Program-made: the position numbers and the translations under genes
Shown here: positions 8,116-17,755 of the stretch, piece after piece
How the letters are laid out: the number at the start of each line of letters is the position of its first letter
Numbering within the stretch: position 1 is the stretch's first letter
The notes under the pieces: model-generated
Databases searched by the model: none
What the model saw: the letters and a program-made list of their open reading frames with translations, nothing else
Told to the model about the DNA's origin: nothing
Assembly: GCF_027941955.1 (NCBI RefSeq)
Contig: NZ_CP115960.1
Coordinates: forward strand, 2,666,001-2,730,000
Origin: Sphingomonas sp. 7/4-4
GTDB lineage: Bacteria; Pseudomonadota; Alphaproteobacteria; Sphingomonadales; Sphingomonadaceae
DNA: 64,000 nt
Direction of reading: 5' to 3'

Positions 8116-8709
8116 TCAGCAATTCTCGTATTTCCAGTTGCGCCGCTTGCCCTCGCGCATCCACTCCACCGCTTCGGCGACGCGCTTCGCCTTGGTCTCG
8201 GGCCGCTTGGCCTCGGCGATCCATTCGCAATATTCGCGGCGGCAGCTCGGCGGAAAGCCGGTGAAGGTCTCCGCCGCCTTCGCATCGCCCGCGAGCGCCT
8301 CGGCGAGCTCGGCCGGCACTTCGGCCTCAGGCTTGGGCGCCTTTGCCGCGCGCACCGGCTTGTGCCCGGCATCGATCCGCGTGACCGCATCGCGGACCTG
8401 CGCTTCGAATATCTCCGCAGAAGGCAAACCGTCGAGGCTCTCGATCCGGCCATACTGGCCCATCGCCTCGCCTTCCTTGCCCGTCGCCAGCGCCTGGCGA
8501 TCCCAGAAGCCGAAAGTCGCATGCGCCTTGAACGCAGCCACGTTGGCCAGCGGCTTACCCTTATAGGTGAAGGCCGGCATCGACCATTTGATCGACTCCT
8601 CCACCTCCGGACACGCCGCATGGACGCGCTCGCGCATCCAGCCGAGGATCGGCTGCGCGAACTCCGCCCTGCTGGCGATATAGGTATCGACGCGCGTGTC
8701 CCGCGGCAT
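8116..8709 (-). CDS. YdeI/OmpD-associated family protein with DUF1801-type domain
   Basis: A 197-residue cytoplasmic protein. The N-terminal half (about 1-115; RVHAACPEVEESIKWSMPAF, FGFWDRQAL) is the DUF1801/YdhG-like fold. The C-terminal 60 residues (PAELAEALAGDAKAAETF, YCEWIAEAKRPETKAKR, MREGKRRNWKYENC) are the conserved tail of the YdeI/OmpD-associated family, often annotated as bacteriocin-protection. The molecular function is not established. The start at 8709 (MPRDTRVDTYIAS) was chosen because the reading upstream lacks family residues. Its stop abuts repeat copy 1, which may act as its terminator. Confidence 0.8.
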   Translation of the reverse strand: MPRDTRVDTYIASRAEFAQPILGWMRERVHAACPEVEESIKWSMPAFTYKGKPLANVAAFKAHATFGFWDRQALATGKEGEAMGQYGRIESLDGLPSAEIFEAQVRDAVTRIDAGHKPVRAAKAPKPEAEVPAELAEALAGDAKAAETFTGFPPSCRREYCEWIAEAKRPETKAKRVAEAVEWMREGKRRNWKYENC

Positions 8710-8769
8710 GGCGCCCCTCCGATTGACCGGCGGCATGCTGGGTTCGCGCCGCCGCCCCGTCAAGCAGGG

Positions 8770-9120
8770 TCAGGGCTCGAGCGCGATGTCGTCGCCGTCG
8801 TCGAGCTCTTCGTCGAGATCCGCCTCGTCGACATCGTCGTCGTCGAGATCGGCCTGGATCTCGTCCTCGCGGACATCTTCGTCGTCCTGGTCGACATCGT
8901 CGTCCTCCTCGCCGAGCTCGTCGTCGATCATATCGAGCTCGTCGGTATCGTCCTCATCGCCATCGTCGCCGAGGTCGATCGGGATGTCGGTCAGGATGTT
9001 GCCGTCGCTGGGCGCGTCGTTGGTCGCCTCGATGATCTCGGCGCGCTGGCTTTCGTCATAGCCGTCCTCGTCGAAACCGTCGTCGTTGGGGCCCTGTGCC
9101 GGAACCTGATGACCACCCAT
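8770..9120 (-). CDS. Hypothetical highly acidic protein
   Basis: A 116-residue protein, predicted largely disordered. From residue 45 on it is dominated by Asp and Glu (LGDDGDEDDTDELDMIDDEL and similar), and it ends DDIALEP. The less acidic N-terminus (MGGHQVPAQGPNDDGFDEDG, QRAEIIEATNDAPSDGN) supports the start at 9120, behind a purine-rich GAAAAGGACAGGCG. No catalytic or membrane motif is visible. It could be a chaperone, a cation buffer or a decoy for a basic partner; none of this is shown by the sequence. The repeated GAC/GAG/GAT codons also create long spurious open frames on the other strand. Confidence 0.65.
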   Translation of the reverse strand: MGGHQVPAQGPNDDGFDEDGYDESQRAEIIEATNDAPSDGNILTDIPIDLGDDGDEDDTDELDMIDDELGEEDDDVDQDDEDVREDEIQADLDDDDVDEADLDEELDDGDDIALEP

Positions 9121-9217
9121 CGCCTGTCCTTTTCGCTTCGGGGACATAGGAATGTCCCCCATCACCGGTCGAACGGGGATCATGCCACATCCGTTCCGTG
9201 ATAGCGGAAGGAACCGT

Positions 9218-10453
9218 TCAGCTCGGGCGGAAAAGCCTGCCCTTCTCGGCGATCGCGATCGCCACGAAGGCAAGCACGCCCAACACGAGGAAACCCAAAT
9301 AGAGCGGCACGGTGGTACCATCGAACGACTGGCCGATCTGCGCGCCGATCAGTGCCCCGCCCAAGGTCGCGACGAAGCCCTGCAGGCTCGAGGCGGTCCC
9401 GGCGATCTCGCCCATCCGCTCCATCGCCATCGCCGAGAAATTCGAAGTGGCGAGGCCGAAGCTCGCCATCATCAGCGCCTGGAGGATCGCAAAGGTCCAG
9501 AGGTTCTCATGCCCCGAAAAGGCGATCACGAGGTGGATCGCGGCGAACAGGATCAGCGCCGAGAGCGCGGTGTGGGAGATCCGCCGCGTGCCGATCTTCA
9601 TCACGATCCGCGAATTGAGGAACGATCCGATCGCCATCGTGCTCGCCACCGTCGCGAACACCACGGTCAGCAGCTCGGGGCGACCGAACACGTCCTGCAT
9701 GATCTGCTGGACCGACCCGATGAAGCCGAATAGCCCACCCGAAAGCAGCGCGGCGGCGATCGTGTAGCCCACTGCGCAGCGATCCCGCAGCACCAGCCCG
9801 TAATCGGCAAGGATCCGGCTCGGCTGAAGGCTCTGGCGCGAATCCGGGTTGAGCGTCTCCGGCATGCGCAGCCAGAACCACGCCACCACCAGCGCCGAAA
9901 CCGCGCCGACGCCCCAGAAGATCATCCGCCACGATCCGCCCGCCGCGAGCACGCCCTGGCCGAAGGCGGGGGCGAAGATCGGCGCGGCCATGAAGACGAT
10001 GAACGCGAGGCTCATCACGCGCGCCATCGCCCGGCCGGCGAAGCAATCGCGCACAAGCGCTACCGTCACCACCCGCGCGCCCGCCGCCGACGCGCCCATC
10101 GCCGCCCGCGCGATCAGCAGCAGGACGAAGCTGCCCGAGATCGCCGCGAGCGCGCTGGTGAGCACATAGCTGGTCAGCGCGATGATCAGCACCGGCCGCC
10201 GCCCGAACCGGTCCGAGAGCGGACCGTAGACGAGCTGCGCGAAAGCGAAGCCGAGCAGGAACGCTGTGATCACGAACTGACGGTGATTGGGCTCGGTCAC
10301 GCCGAGGCTGTCGCCGATCGCCGGGAGCGCCGGCAGCATCGAATCGATGCCGAGCGCGGTCAGCGCCATCATCGACGCGATCAGCGCCACGAACTCGCCG
10401 AACCGGAGCGGCGCGCGATTGGCGGATTCGGTGGAGAGATGCGGCGCGGACAT
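9218..10453 (-). CDS. MFS drug-resistance transporter, Bcr/CflA type
   Basis: A 411-residue, twelve-helix major facilitator. The first helix carries MMALTALGIDSMLPALPAIG and the loop after helix 2 has VYGPLSDRFGRRPV, the MFS motif A of the Bcr/CflA (DHA1) branch. ARAAMGASAAGARVVTVALVRD in helices 4-5 matches the drug:H+ antiporter motif C region. It should export drugs or small metabolites using the proton gradient; the substrate is unknown. The start at 10453 (MSAPHLSTESANR) is preferred over an ATG 12 bases upstream. It is divergent from the small lipoprotein gene at 10559. Confidence 0.88.
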   Translation of the reverse strand: MSAPHLSTESANRAPLRFGEFVALIASMMALTALGIDSMLPALPAIGDSLGVTEPNHRQFVITAFLLGFAFAQLVYGPLSDRFGRRPVLIIALTSYVLTSALAAISGSFVLLLIARAAMGASAAGARVVTVALVRDCFAGRAMARVMSLAFIVFMAAPIFAPAFGQGVLAAGGSWRMIFWGVGAVSALVVAWFWLRMPETLNPDSRQSLQPSRILADYGLVLRDRCAVGYTIAAALLSGGLFGFIGSVQQIMQDVFGRPELLTVVFATVASTMAIGSFLNSRIVMKIGTRRISHTALSALILFAAIHLVIAFSGHENLWTFAILQALMMASFGLATSNFSAMAMERMGEIAGTASSLQGFVATLGGALIGAQIGQSFDGTTVPLYLGFLVLGVLAFVAIAIAEKGRLFRPS

Positions 10454-10558
10454 GACTGGAGCCAATGGCGGATCGCCGCGCGGGCGTCACCCCTTGTTGA
10501 CGCTCGGGCGACCGATCCCTAGTGTGTTGTGACAATAATACGCATGCGGAGATCCGGA

Positions 10559-11062
10559 ATGCATCGTGCCTTGCTGCTGTTGACGCTCCTGCCTCTCGCC
10601 GCCTGCGGCGGATCGGGGACGGGCACCAGCTTCTCGATCAACGCCACGTCCGACGAGGACGGCAATTCCACGATCACCACCGACAGCAACGGCCAGATGG
10701 CGATCAAGGCTCCCGGCTTCGAAGGCGCGATCAAGCTGCCCAAGTTCCATGTCAACGCCGAGAATTTCGATTTCAACGGCGTCAAGCTCTACCCCAATTC
10801 GCAGGTCAGCGAGCTCAACGTCGATGCCGACGACAACAAGACCGGCGAGGGTAGGGGCAAGGTCCGCGTCGCATTCGAAAGCCCGGCGGCACTGGCGAAG
10901 GTGCAAGGCTGGTTCCGCGAAAAGATGACTGCGCGCGGCTTCAAGATCGAAGCCGATGGCGACGGGCTCAAGGGCACCACCAACGACGGCGACCCCTTCA
11001 GGCTCGTGCTCGGCGCCGACGGCGACCAGAAGACCAAGGGCAAGCTCGAGATCGGCAGCTGA
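10559..11062 (+). CDS. Hypothetical small lipoprotein
   Basis: A 167-residue predicted lipoprotein: MHRALLLLTLLPLAACGGSG with lipobox LAAC and Cys16. The body is rich in Asp, Asn and Lys (SFSINATSDEDGNSTITTD) and suggests an all-beta fold; SNGQMAIKAPGFEGAIKLP recurs in uncharacterised sphingomonad proteins. The start at 10559 is favoured by a GGAGATCCGG Shine-Dalgarno six bases upstream; in-frame codons further up do not look coding. Function unknown. Confidence 0.72.
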   Translation: MHRALLLLTLLPLAACGGSGTGTSFSINATSDEDGNSTITTDSNGQMAIKAPGFEGAIKLPKFHVNAENFDFNGVKLYPNSQVSELNVDADDNKTGEGRGKVRVAFESPAALAKVQGWFREKMTARGFKIEADGDGLKGTTNDGDPFRLVLGADGDQKTKGKLEIGS

Positions 11063-11142
11063 GCCTTGAACAGATAGCAAGGCGGACCCGCTTGTTCCGC
11101 AGCGGGTTGCGGGTCTAGGTGGAGCATAACCCGGAGACTCGC

Positions 11143-12093
11143 ATGCTCGACACTCTCGCTGAAATCCCGGCGCTTTCGCTCGCTGATCAGCAATCCGATC
11201 CCGACGGCTTCGCTCAGGAGTTCGGCCGTTCCTTCCAGCGCTTCGGCTTCGCCGTGGTGCGCGAACACGGCATTCCCGCCGATCTGATCGAGCGCGCCTG
11301 GGCGATGACCAAGGCGTTCTTCGACCTGCCGGAGGCGGAGAAAAGCAGCTATTTCGTCGAGGGCGGCGGCGGCGCGCGCGGCTATACGCCGTTCAAGACC
11401 GAAATCGCCAAGGGCGCGACTCATGTCGACCTCAAGGAATTCTGGCATGTCGGCCGCGAGATCGCGCGAAGCCATCGCTTCGCCGAACAGATGCCGGCGA
11501 ACATCTGGCCCGACCGGCCCGAGGGTTTCCGCGAGACCTTTCTCGAGCTATTCCAGGCGTTCGACGATGCCGGCGACAAATTGCTCTCGGCGATCGCGCG
11601 CTATCTGGGGCTGACGCCGAACTGGTTCGACCCGGCGGTCAAAGACGGCAATTCGGTGCTCCGCCTGCTCCATTATCCGCCGGTCGACGCAAATGCGCCC
11701 GAAGTCCGCGCCGGCGCGCATGAGGACATCAATTTGATCACCCTGCTGCTCGGCGCCGAGGAGGCCGGGCTCGAATTGCTCGACCGCGACGGCAAGTGGC
11801 TGCCGGTCAAGCCGCCCGAAGGCGCGATGGTGGTCAATGTCGGCGACATGCTCCAGCGGCTGACCAACCATGTCCTGCCCTCGACCACGCACCGCGTGGT
11901 CAATCCGCCGCCCGAACGCCGCGGCCATGCGCGCTATTCGATGCCCTTCTTCCTGCATCCCGCGCCCGATTTCCTGATCGAGACCCTGCCCGGCTGCATC
12001 AGCGCGGAGCGGCCCAACCGCTATCCCGAGCCGATCAGCTCGCACGACTATCTCCACGAACGGCTCGTCGAGATCGGCCTGATCAAGAAGTAA
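11143..12093 (+). CDS. Isopenicillin N synthase-family 2-oxoglutarate/Fe(II) oxygenase
   Basis: A 316-residue non-heme iron oxygenase. The N-terminal DIOX_N region has GRSFQRFGFAVVREHGIP and AEKSSYFVEGGGGARGYTP. The catalytic jelly roll has the iron facial triad His193 and Asp195 (GAHEDINLITLLL) and His250 (PSTTHRVV), followed by Arg-Tyr-Ser near 264, which binds 2-oxoglutarate. Plant-like members hydroxylate or desaturate small molecules; the bacterial substrate is unknown. The start at 11143 follows GGAGACTCGC; an ATG 24 bases upstream is less likely. It converges on the membrane-protein gene at 12097. Confidence 0.88.
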   Translation: MLDTLAEIPALSLADQQSDPDGFAQEFGRSFQRFGFAVVREHGIPADLIERAWAMTKAFFDLPEAEKSSYFVEGGGGARGYTPFKTEIAKGATHVDLKEFWHVGREIARSHRFAEQMPANIWPDRPEGFRETFLELFQAFDDAGDKLLSAIARYLGLTPNWFDPAVKDGNSVLRLLHYPPVDANAPEVRAGAHEDINLITLLLGAEEAGLELLDRDGKWLPVKPPEGAMVVNVGDMLQRLTNHVLPSTTHRVVNPPPERRGHARYSMPFFLHPAPDFLIETLPGCISAERPNRYPEPISSHDYLHERLVEIGLIKK

Positions 12094-12096
12094 GTG

Positions 12097-12717
12097 CTAG
12101 AGCCCCTTGCGCCCGAAGCCCGGGCGCTCGGGTGTGCGCGGCGCCGCCATCAGCGAGTCCCGCCGCTCGGCGAGATAGCGCGCCATGATCGCATCCGCGT
12201 CGAAGCTGGCGCTGGCCGGCTCGTTTGGCGCGGGCGCGGCACCACAGGGCGGCGCCGAGGCGGCGATTGGCGTCGAAACATCGCGCGCGGCACTGAGTTC
12301 GGCGGCGAAGGCTGCGGCGGCCTTGCTCCCGCCCGTGACATTGCCGAGCGTGATCGCGAGCTTGCGCACCCCGGTCATGCGGGCGAACAGGCCGTCGCTC
12401 TCCTGCGCCCGGAACGAAAAGATCATGTGGCGGCTCGTCGGGATGAAATTGACCCAGAGCGTCCGCTTCTCGATGCCGATCAGGTCGGCGATGCACGCCG
12501 TCCTGCTGCCGATGCGGACATGCGCCCCTTCGATCCGCGCGACCACGCGGGTAGGCAACTGCCAGCCGAGGAACGGTGATCCCAGGATCACCAGCGGGTA
12601 CAGGCGATCGCCGAACAAAGGTGCGCCGAACAGGCCGGTGGTGATCATCGGCCACACCACGAGGGCGAGTCCCAAGGCGAGCAGCGCATTGTGCCAGCGT
12701 GCGGATCTGAGTTCCAT
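12097..12717 (-). CDS. Hypothetical membrane protein, two N-terminal helices
   Basis: A 206-residue protein with two predicted transmembrane helices (about 10-30, ALLALGLALVVWPMI; and 40-58, YPLVILGSPFLGW). They are followed by a cytoplasmic beta-rich domain (VVARIEGAHVRIGSRTACIADLIGIEKRTLWVNF is read in parts) that looks like a PH-type sensor domain, and by a basic tail with repeated Arg-Arg. Family unknown to me. It is divergent from homoserine dehydrogenase by about 110 bp. Confidence 0.65.
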   Translation of the reverse strand: MELRSARWHNALLALGLALVVWPMITTGLFGAPLFGDRLYPLVILGSPFLGWQLPTRVVARIEGAHVRIGSRTACIADLIGIEKRTLWVNFIPTSRHMIFSFRAQESDGLFARMTGVRKLAITLGNVTGGSKAAAAFAAELSAARDVSTPIAASAPPCGAAPAPNEPASASFDADAIMARYLAERRDSLMAAPRTPERPGFGRKGL

Positions 12718-12825
12718 GCAGCGAGCCTCCCGGCCCCGAATAACCCAGGCGGCTTAACGCAATCTCTACTGCGGGGCAGATTTGCTTGGCTTGCGGCGCG
12801 GGGGAAGTTCCTCTAGGCGAGGCGC

Positions 12826-14124
12826 ATGCCTGAAACACCGCCTCTCCGCATCGCACTCGCCGGCCTCGGCACCGTAGGCGCGGGCGTGATTCGCCTGCTC
12901 GATGCCAATGGCGAGCTGATCGCCCGGCGCGCGGGGCGGCCAATCGTGGTGACGGCGGTCTCGGCACGCGACCGCACCAAAGATCGCGGCGTCGATATCG
13001 GCCGCTTCGAGTGGGTCGATGATCCCACCGAGCTGGCGCGGCATCCGGAAGCCGATGTGGTGGTCGAACTGGTCGGCGGATCTGACGGCCCTGCCCTCGC
13101 ACTCGCCCGCGCGACGCTCGCCGCGGGCAAGAGCCTCGTCACCGCCAACAAGGCGATGATCGCGCATCACGGGCTCGAACTCGCGCGTGCCGCCGAAGGG
13201 GCGAACCTCGCGCTCAAGTTCGAAGCCGCGGTCGCCGGCGGCGTACCGGTGATCAAGGGCCTGCGCGAAGGCGCCGCCGCCAACGTGATCGCCCGCGTCT
13301 ACGGCATCCTCAACGGCACCTGCAATTTCATCCTCTCCAAGATGGAGGCCGAAGGCCGCGACTTCGCCGAGATCCTCAGCGAAGCCCAGGCATTGGGCTA
13401 TGCCGAAGCCGACCCCAGCTTCGACATCGACGGCGTCGATGCCGCGCACAAGCTCTCGATCCTCGCCAGCGTCGCGTTCGGCACGCAGCCCGGCTTCGAC
13501 GATGTCGCGATCACCGGCGTGCGCCACATCCTCGCCGCCGACATCGCCGAGGCCGCGGCGCTCGGCTATCGCATCCGCCTGCTCGGCGTGGCGGATGCAG
13601 GGCCGCACGGCCTGTTCCAGCGCGTCCACCCGCACCTCGTTCCGCTCAGCCACCCGCTCGCGCACGTCATCGGCTCGACCAACGCCGTCGTCGCCGAAGG
13701 CAATTTCGTCGGCCGATTGCTGTTCCAGGGCGCCGGCGCGGGCGACGGGCCGACCGCTTCGGCCGTCGTCGCCGATCTGATCGACATTGCCCGCGGCGAA
13801 TTCGGCCATCCTTATGCGATGCCCGCCGATGCGCTCGCCGCGCAGCACGCCGCCGAAAGCGGCGACCGCCGCGCCCGCGCTTATGTGCGCCTGACCGTCA
13901 CCGACAAGGTCGGCGTGCTCGCCGAGATCGCCGCGGCGATGCGCGATGCCGGCGTCTCGATCGAGAGCCTGATCCAGCGCGGCGCCAATCCCGACGGCAG
14001 CGTCCTCGTCGCGATCGTCACCCACGAAGGCCCCGAGCGCAGCGTCGCCCAGGCGCTCGAGAAATTGCGCGGATCGCAGAGCCTCGTCGGCGAGCCGATG
14101 TGGATGCACATCCTCGGCGAATAG
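12826..14124 (+). CDS. hom: Homoserine dehydrogenase
   Basis: Reduces aspartate semialdehyde to homoserine with NAD(P)H, the branch point to threonine and methionine. Of 432 residues, 1-130 form the nucleotide-binding fold (GLGTVGAGV; ANKAMIAHHG). The catalytic domain has VAGGVPVIKGLREG and GILNGTCNFILSKM, and the last 80 residues form an ACT regulatory domain (VRLTVTDKVGVLAEIAAAM) expected to sense threonine. The gene is intact. The pathway's first enzyme, aspartate kinase, is encoded 35 kb away at 48992, so the two are not in one operon here. A palindromic repeat follows the stop. Confidence 0.96.
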   Translation: MPETPPLRIALAGLGTVGAGVIRLLDANGELIARRAGRPIVVTAVSARDRTKDRGVDIGRFEWVDDPTELARHPEADVVVELVGGSDGPALALARATLAAGKSLVTANKAMIAHHGLELARAAEGANLALKFEAAVAGGVPVIKGLREGAAANVIARVYGILNGTCNFILSKMEAEGRDFAEILSEAQALGYAEADPSFDIDGVDAAHKLSILASVAFGTQPGFDDVAITGVRHILAADIAEAAALGYRIRLLGVADAGPHGLFQRVHPHLVPLSHPLAHVIGSTNAVVAEGNFVGRLLFQGAGAGDGPTASAVVADLIDIARGEFGHPYAMPADALAAQHAAESGDRRARAYVRLTVTDKVGVLAEIAAAMRDAGVSIESLIQRGANPDGSVLVAIVTHEGPERSVAQALEKLRGSQSLVGEPMWMHILGE

Positions 14125-14143
14125 GCGCGAGTGGCTTCGATTT

Positions 14144-14225
14144 CCCCGTTCGTGCTGAGCCTGTCGAAGCACTGTTCTTTTGCGGTAGGAAGAACGGCCC
14201 TTCGACAAGCTCAGGGCGAACGGGG
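14144..14225. repeat. Palindromic intergenic repeat (GAGCCTGTCGAAG type)
   Basis: An 82 bp inverted repeat with arms CCCCGTTCGTGCTGAGCC-TGTCGAAG and CTTCGACA-AGCTCAGGGCGAACGGGG around a short AT-richer centre. This palindrome is abundant between genes of many GC-rich proteobacteria. Here it follows hom and could fold as a terminator or mRNA-stabilising hairpin. The space from it to glpX at 14392 shows nothing else clear. Confidence 0.85.
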
Positions 14226-14391
14226 CTATGCGGACCAGCATCAGCAGCCGCGAAATCCTTGATCCTTGCGACGAAGCGAGGCTGCCGCGCGGTTGTGATG
14301 AGAGTGCAAACCGTCTGACAGCGCTAGCAGCCTCGACAGTGCAATATGCACCCCTATCGCGACCGGACATCTGTAAGGGGATTACCAGCCG

Positions 14392-15360
14392 ATGACGACC
14401 GCCAGCCACGTTCTCGATCGTGTCCTCGTGCTCGAAATGGTGCGCGTCACCGAAGCGGCGGCGATCGCCGCGTCGAGCCTGGTCGGGCGGGGCGACGAGA
14501 AGGCGGCCGATCACGTCGCGGTCGAGGCGATGCGCGAGGCGCTCAATTCGCTCTATATGGACGGCACCGTGGTGATCGGCGAAGGCGAGCGCGACGAGGC
14601 GCCGATGCTCTATATCGGCGAAAAGGTGGGTTCCGCGATCGGTACCGGCCCCAAGATCGACATCGCGCTCGATCCGCTCGAGGGCACGACGATCTGCGCC
14701 AAGGCCGGCCCCAATGCGCTGGCGGTGCTCGCAGTCGCCGAGCATGGCGGTCTGCTCAACGCTCCCGACGTCTATATGGACAAGATCGCGGTCGGTCCCG
14801 GCTATCCCGACAATATCATCGACCTCGCCAAATCGCCGACCGACAACGTCAAGGCGCTCGCCGCCGCCAAGGGCGTCGAGCCCAACGAGATCATCGTCTG
14901 CGTGCTCGATCGCCCGCGCCACGAGAAGATGATCGCCGAATTGCGGTCGATCGGCTGCGGCATCGTGCTGATCGGCGACGGCGATGTCGCGGGCGTGATC
15001 GCCACCACCAATCCGGACACCACGATCGACATATACATGGGCTCGGGCGGCGCTCCCGAGGGCGTTCTCGCCTGCGCGGCTTTGCGCTGCGTCGGCGGCC
15101 AGTTCAAAGGCCGGCTGGTATTCCGCAACGACGACGAGCGTGCCCGCGCGCGCAAATGGGGCATCGAGGATCTCGACAAGATCTACGACCTCACCGAACT
15201 CGCCAAGGGCGACTGCATCTTCGCCGCGACCGGCGTCACCGACGGCTCGCTGCTCGAAGGCGTCAAGCGCGTCCGCGGCAAGATGACCACCGAGAGCGTG
15301 GTGATGCGCGCAAGCTCGGGCACGGTGCGCTGGGTGAAAGGCGAGCACCGGCTCGATTGA
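14392..15360 (+). CDS. glpX: Class II fructose-1,6-bisphosphatase
   Basis: Dephosphorylates fructose 1,6-bisphosphate to fructose 6-phosphate in gluconeogenesis, needing Mg2+ or Mn2+. The 322-residue length is usual for GlpX. Metal and phosphate sites are visible: VVIGEGERDEAPMLYIGE, DIALDPLEGTTICA and GGAPEGVLACAALRC. It starts at an ATG after GATTACCAGCC. The same protein could have sedoheptulose-bisphosphatase activity, as in some relatives. No regulatory site was recognised. Confidence 0.95.
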   Translation: MTTASHVLDRVLVLEMVRVTEAAAIAASSLVGRGDEKAADHVAVEAMREALNSLYMDGTVVIGEGERDEAPMLYIGEKVGSAIGTGPKIDIALDPLEGTTICAKAGPNALAVLAVAEHGGLLNAPDVYMDKIAVGPGYPDNIIDLAKSPTDNVKALAAAKGVEPNEIIVCVLDRPRHEKMIAELRSIGCGIVLIGDGDVAGVIATTNPDTTIDIYMGSGGAPEGVLACAALRCVGGQFKGRLVFRNDDERARARKWGIEDLDKIYDLTELAKGDCIFAATGVTDGSLLEGVKRVRGKMTTESVVMRASSGTVRWVKGEHRLD

Positions 15361-15412
15361 CAGCCGCGCGGAGCGTCCCTTTAGTCCGGCCAGAACCGGA
15401 CGGGGATCGCAC

Positions 15413-17271
15413 ATGAACAAGCTGATGTTGTTGCTCGCGGCTGGCGTTGCCGCGCTTCCGATGGCAGCGGCGCCCGCGCGTCAGCAGACGTCCGCATCCG
15501 TCGCGGACTTTCCCTTCACTTACGAAGAAGTGATGGTGCCGATGCGCGACGGCGCCAAGCTCCAGACCGTCATCATCCGCCCCAGCGGCAAGACCGGCAA
15601 GCTGCCGATCCTGCTCCAGCGCACGCCCTATGGCGTCCCCGGCCAGCCGCCGTCGAGCGTGCCCGCATCGATGCGCTTCCTGATGGAGGACGGCTATGTC
15701 CTCGTCTTCCAGAACATGCGCGGCCAGTTCAAGTCGGACGGCGATTTCACCATGTCGATGGCGCTCGACGCGAAGGGAAAGAATCAGGTCGACGAGGCGA
15801 CCGACGCATATGACACGATCGACTGGCTGGTGAAGAACGTGCCCGACAATAACGGCAAGGTCGGGATGTGGGGCGTCTCCTATCCCGGCTATGCGTCGGC
15901 GGTGGCGCTCGCCCGCCCGCACCCGGCGCTCAAGGCGGTCAGCCCGCAAGCGGCGTGGAACGACTGGTGGATCAACGACGACCTCCATCGCTACGGCGCG
16001 ATGCGGCTCTCCTACGCCACCGACTGGCTGTTCAGCCTCCAGAACAACGACAAGGGCGACGATTTCGACTATGGCGGCAAGACGCCAGTCGACACCTATG
16101 ACTGGTTCTTGAAGCTCGGCCCGGTCGCCAATCTCGACAAGCTCTATTTCAAGGGAGCGTGCCCCAACTCACCGCGATGATCGAGCATCCTGATTACGAC
16201 GATTTCTGGAAGCGCCAGCGCTGGACCGAGAAGCTCGGCCGCACGACGGTACCGACGCTCCACGTCGCCGGCTTCTGGGATCAGGAGGATCCGCTCGGCA
16301 CGTGGAAGATCTACGAGAAGATGGAGACGCAGGACCCCGACGGCCTCAACATGATCGTCGCCGGCCCCTGGGCGCACGGCACCTGGCGTTCGCCGGGCAG
16401 CGATGTCGGCTATATCAAGCACGGCAAGGAGAGCGGCACCGAGTTCATGCGCGACATCGAGGCGCCGTTCTTCGCCTATTGGCTCCACGGCAAGGGGACC
16501 AAGCCCGCCTTCGAGGCGCGCATGTTCCAGAGCGGATCGTGGGAGTGGAAGTCGTATCCCAAATGGCCCGCCCCCGGCGCGACCCTGACCAACCTCTATC
16601 TGCAGAGCGACGGCACGCTTTCCTTCACTGCCCCCGCCGATGCCGGCCAGTGCCGCGAGTACGTCTCCGATCCCGCCAATCCGGTGCCGTTCCGCGAACG
16701 CCCGATCTCGCGCACTTATCCCTCGCAGGAATGGCGCTGGTGGGAAGCGGCGGACCAGCGCTTCGTCGATCACCGGCCCGATGTGCTGAGCTACACCAGC
16801 ACCCCGCTCGAGGCGGACCTGACCGTCACCGGCGAAGTCGCGGCGAAGCTGATGGCCTCCACCTCGGGCACCGACAGCGACTTCGTGGTCAAGCTGATCG
16901 ATGTGCTGCCCGACGATTACGAGCCCTTCCGCCCCGGCGCGCTCGGCGAATACCCGCGCACGATGAACGGCTATCAATTCCCGATCGCAATGGAGGTCCG
17001 CCGCGGCCGCTATCTCCAGAGCTTCGAGAAGGCGACGCCGCTCACCCCGAATCAGGTGATCGCATGGGGCGTGCCGCTGCGCAGCCACGACCATGTCTTC
17101 AAGAAGGGCCACCGGATCATGGTGCAGGTCCAGTCGAGCTGGTTCCCGGTGATCGACCGCAACCCGCAGAAGTTCGTGCCCAACATCTACAAGGCGGCGC
17201 CCGAGGATTTCGTGAAGGCGACCCAGCGCGTGTGCGGCGGATCGCTGATAGCGCTGCCGGTCGTCAAATAG
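15413..17271 (+). CDS. CocE/NonD-family serine hydrolase, X-Pro dipeptidyl-peptidase fold (frame broken)
   Basis: A secreted hydrolase (619 residues restored) of the S15/CocE family, which cleave esters or proline-terminal peptides. It has a signal peptide (LLLAAGVAALPMAAAPA), an alpha/beta-hydrolase domain with nucleophile motif GVSYPG (Ser156), the Asp region around FWDQEDPLGTW, a catalytic His in GPWAHGTWRSP, and a C-terminal jelly-roll (VLSYTSTPLEADLTVTGEV). One base is missing near 16156 (AAGGGAGCG). Inserting it joins KLYFKG to SVPQLTAMIEHPDYDDFW. All catalytic parts are intact, so sequencing error is the likely cause. The natural substrate is unknown. Confidence 0.85.
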
Positions 17272-17752
17272 CGACCGGCATCCGCATCAGATGCGCGCCC
17301 GCGCCGTAGGAGGGGTCGGCCTCGCGCGGGACAGTGTCGAAGCCCTGCGCGGCCCAGTAAGGATCGGCGCCGCCAACCGCTATCAGCGTGATGTCGGTGA
17401 AACCGAGCGCGCGGGCGTCGCCGACGACGAGGTCCAGCGCCGTCTTGCCGGCGCCGGTACCGCGCGCCGAGGGCAGCAGCGCAATGTCGTGGAGGTAGAA
17501 GGTGTCGGCATCCGCAGGGATCGCACCGAGCAGCGCCCCCAGCTTTGGTGGGCTCTGGCGATGCCACGGGTGGCTGATCAGATAACCGACGGCTTCGCCC
17601 TCGCACTCGAACACCCGACATCCGGCAGGATGCAGCGCCAGCCGTTCGGCATAGACTGCCACCGGCTCGGTATAGCGCCCGTGCACCGCATCCGAGATCG
17701 CCGACACCGCCGCGAGGTCACCGGCGCGCATCGATCGCCAGAACCCCGCCAC
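17264..17752 (-). CDS. GNAT family N-acetyltransferase
   Basis: A 162-residue acetyl-CoA-dependent transferase. The core has FYLHDIALLPSARGTGAGKTALDLVV, where R-G-T-G-A-G-K is the pyrophosphate-binding loop (motif A), followed by LGFTDITLIAVGGADPYWAAQGF. It starts MAGFWRSMRAGDLAAVSAIS. The acceptor substrate is unknown. It overlaps the hydrolase stop by a few bases in convergent orientation and follows the ABC permease stop closely (17756), so it could be the end of that minus-strand transcript. Confidence 0.85.
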   Translation of the reverse strand: MAGFWRSMRAGDLAAVSAISDAVHGRYTEPVAVYAERLALHPAGCRVFECEGEAVGYLISHPWHRQSPPKLGALLGAIPADADTFYLHDIALLPSARGTGAGKTALDLVVGDARALGFTDITLIAVGGADPYWAAQGFDTVPREADPSYGAGAHLMRMPVAI

Positions 17753-17755
17753 TGA

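Noticed and set aside
15361..15412. GTCCGG/CCGGAC hairpin before the CocE-type gene as a terminator of glpX
   Set aside because: Only 6 bp with no T run, so too weak to annotate.
12766..15420. An 884-codon frame opposite hom and glpX
   Set aside because: It spans two real genes and the repeat between them, has no family features, and reflects codon bias.
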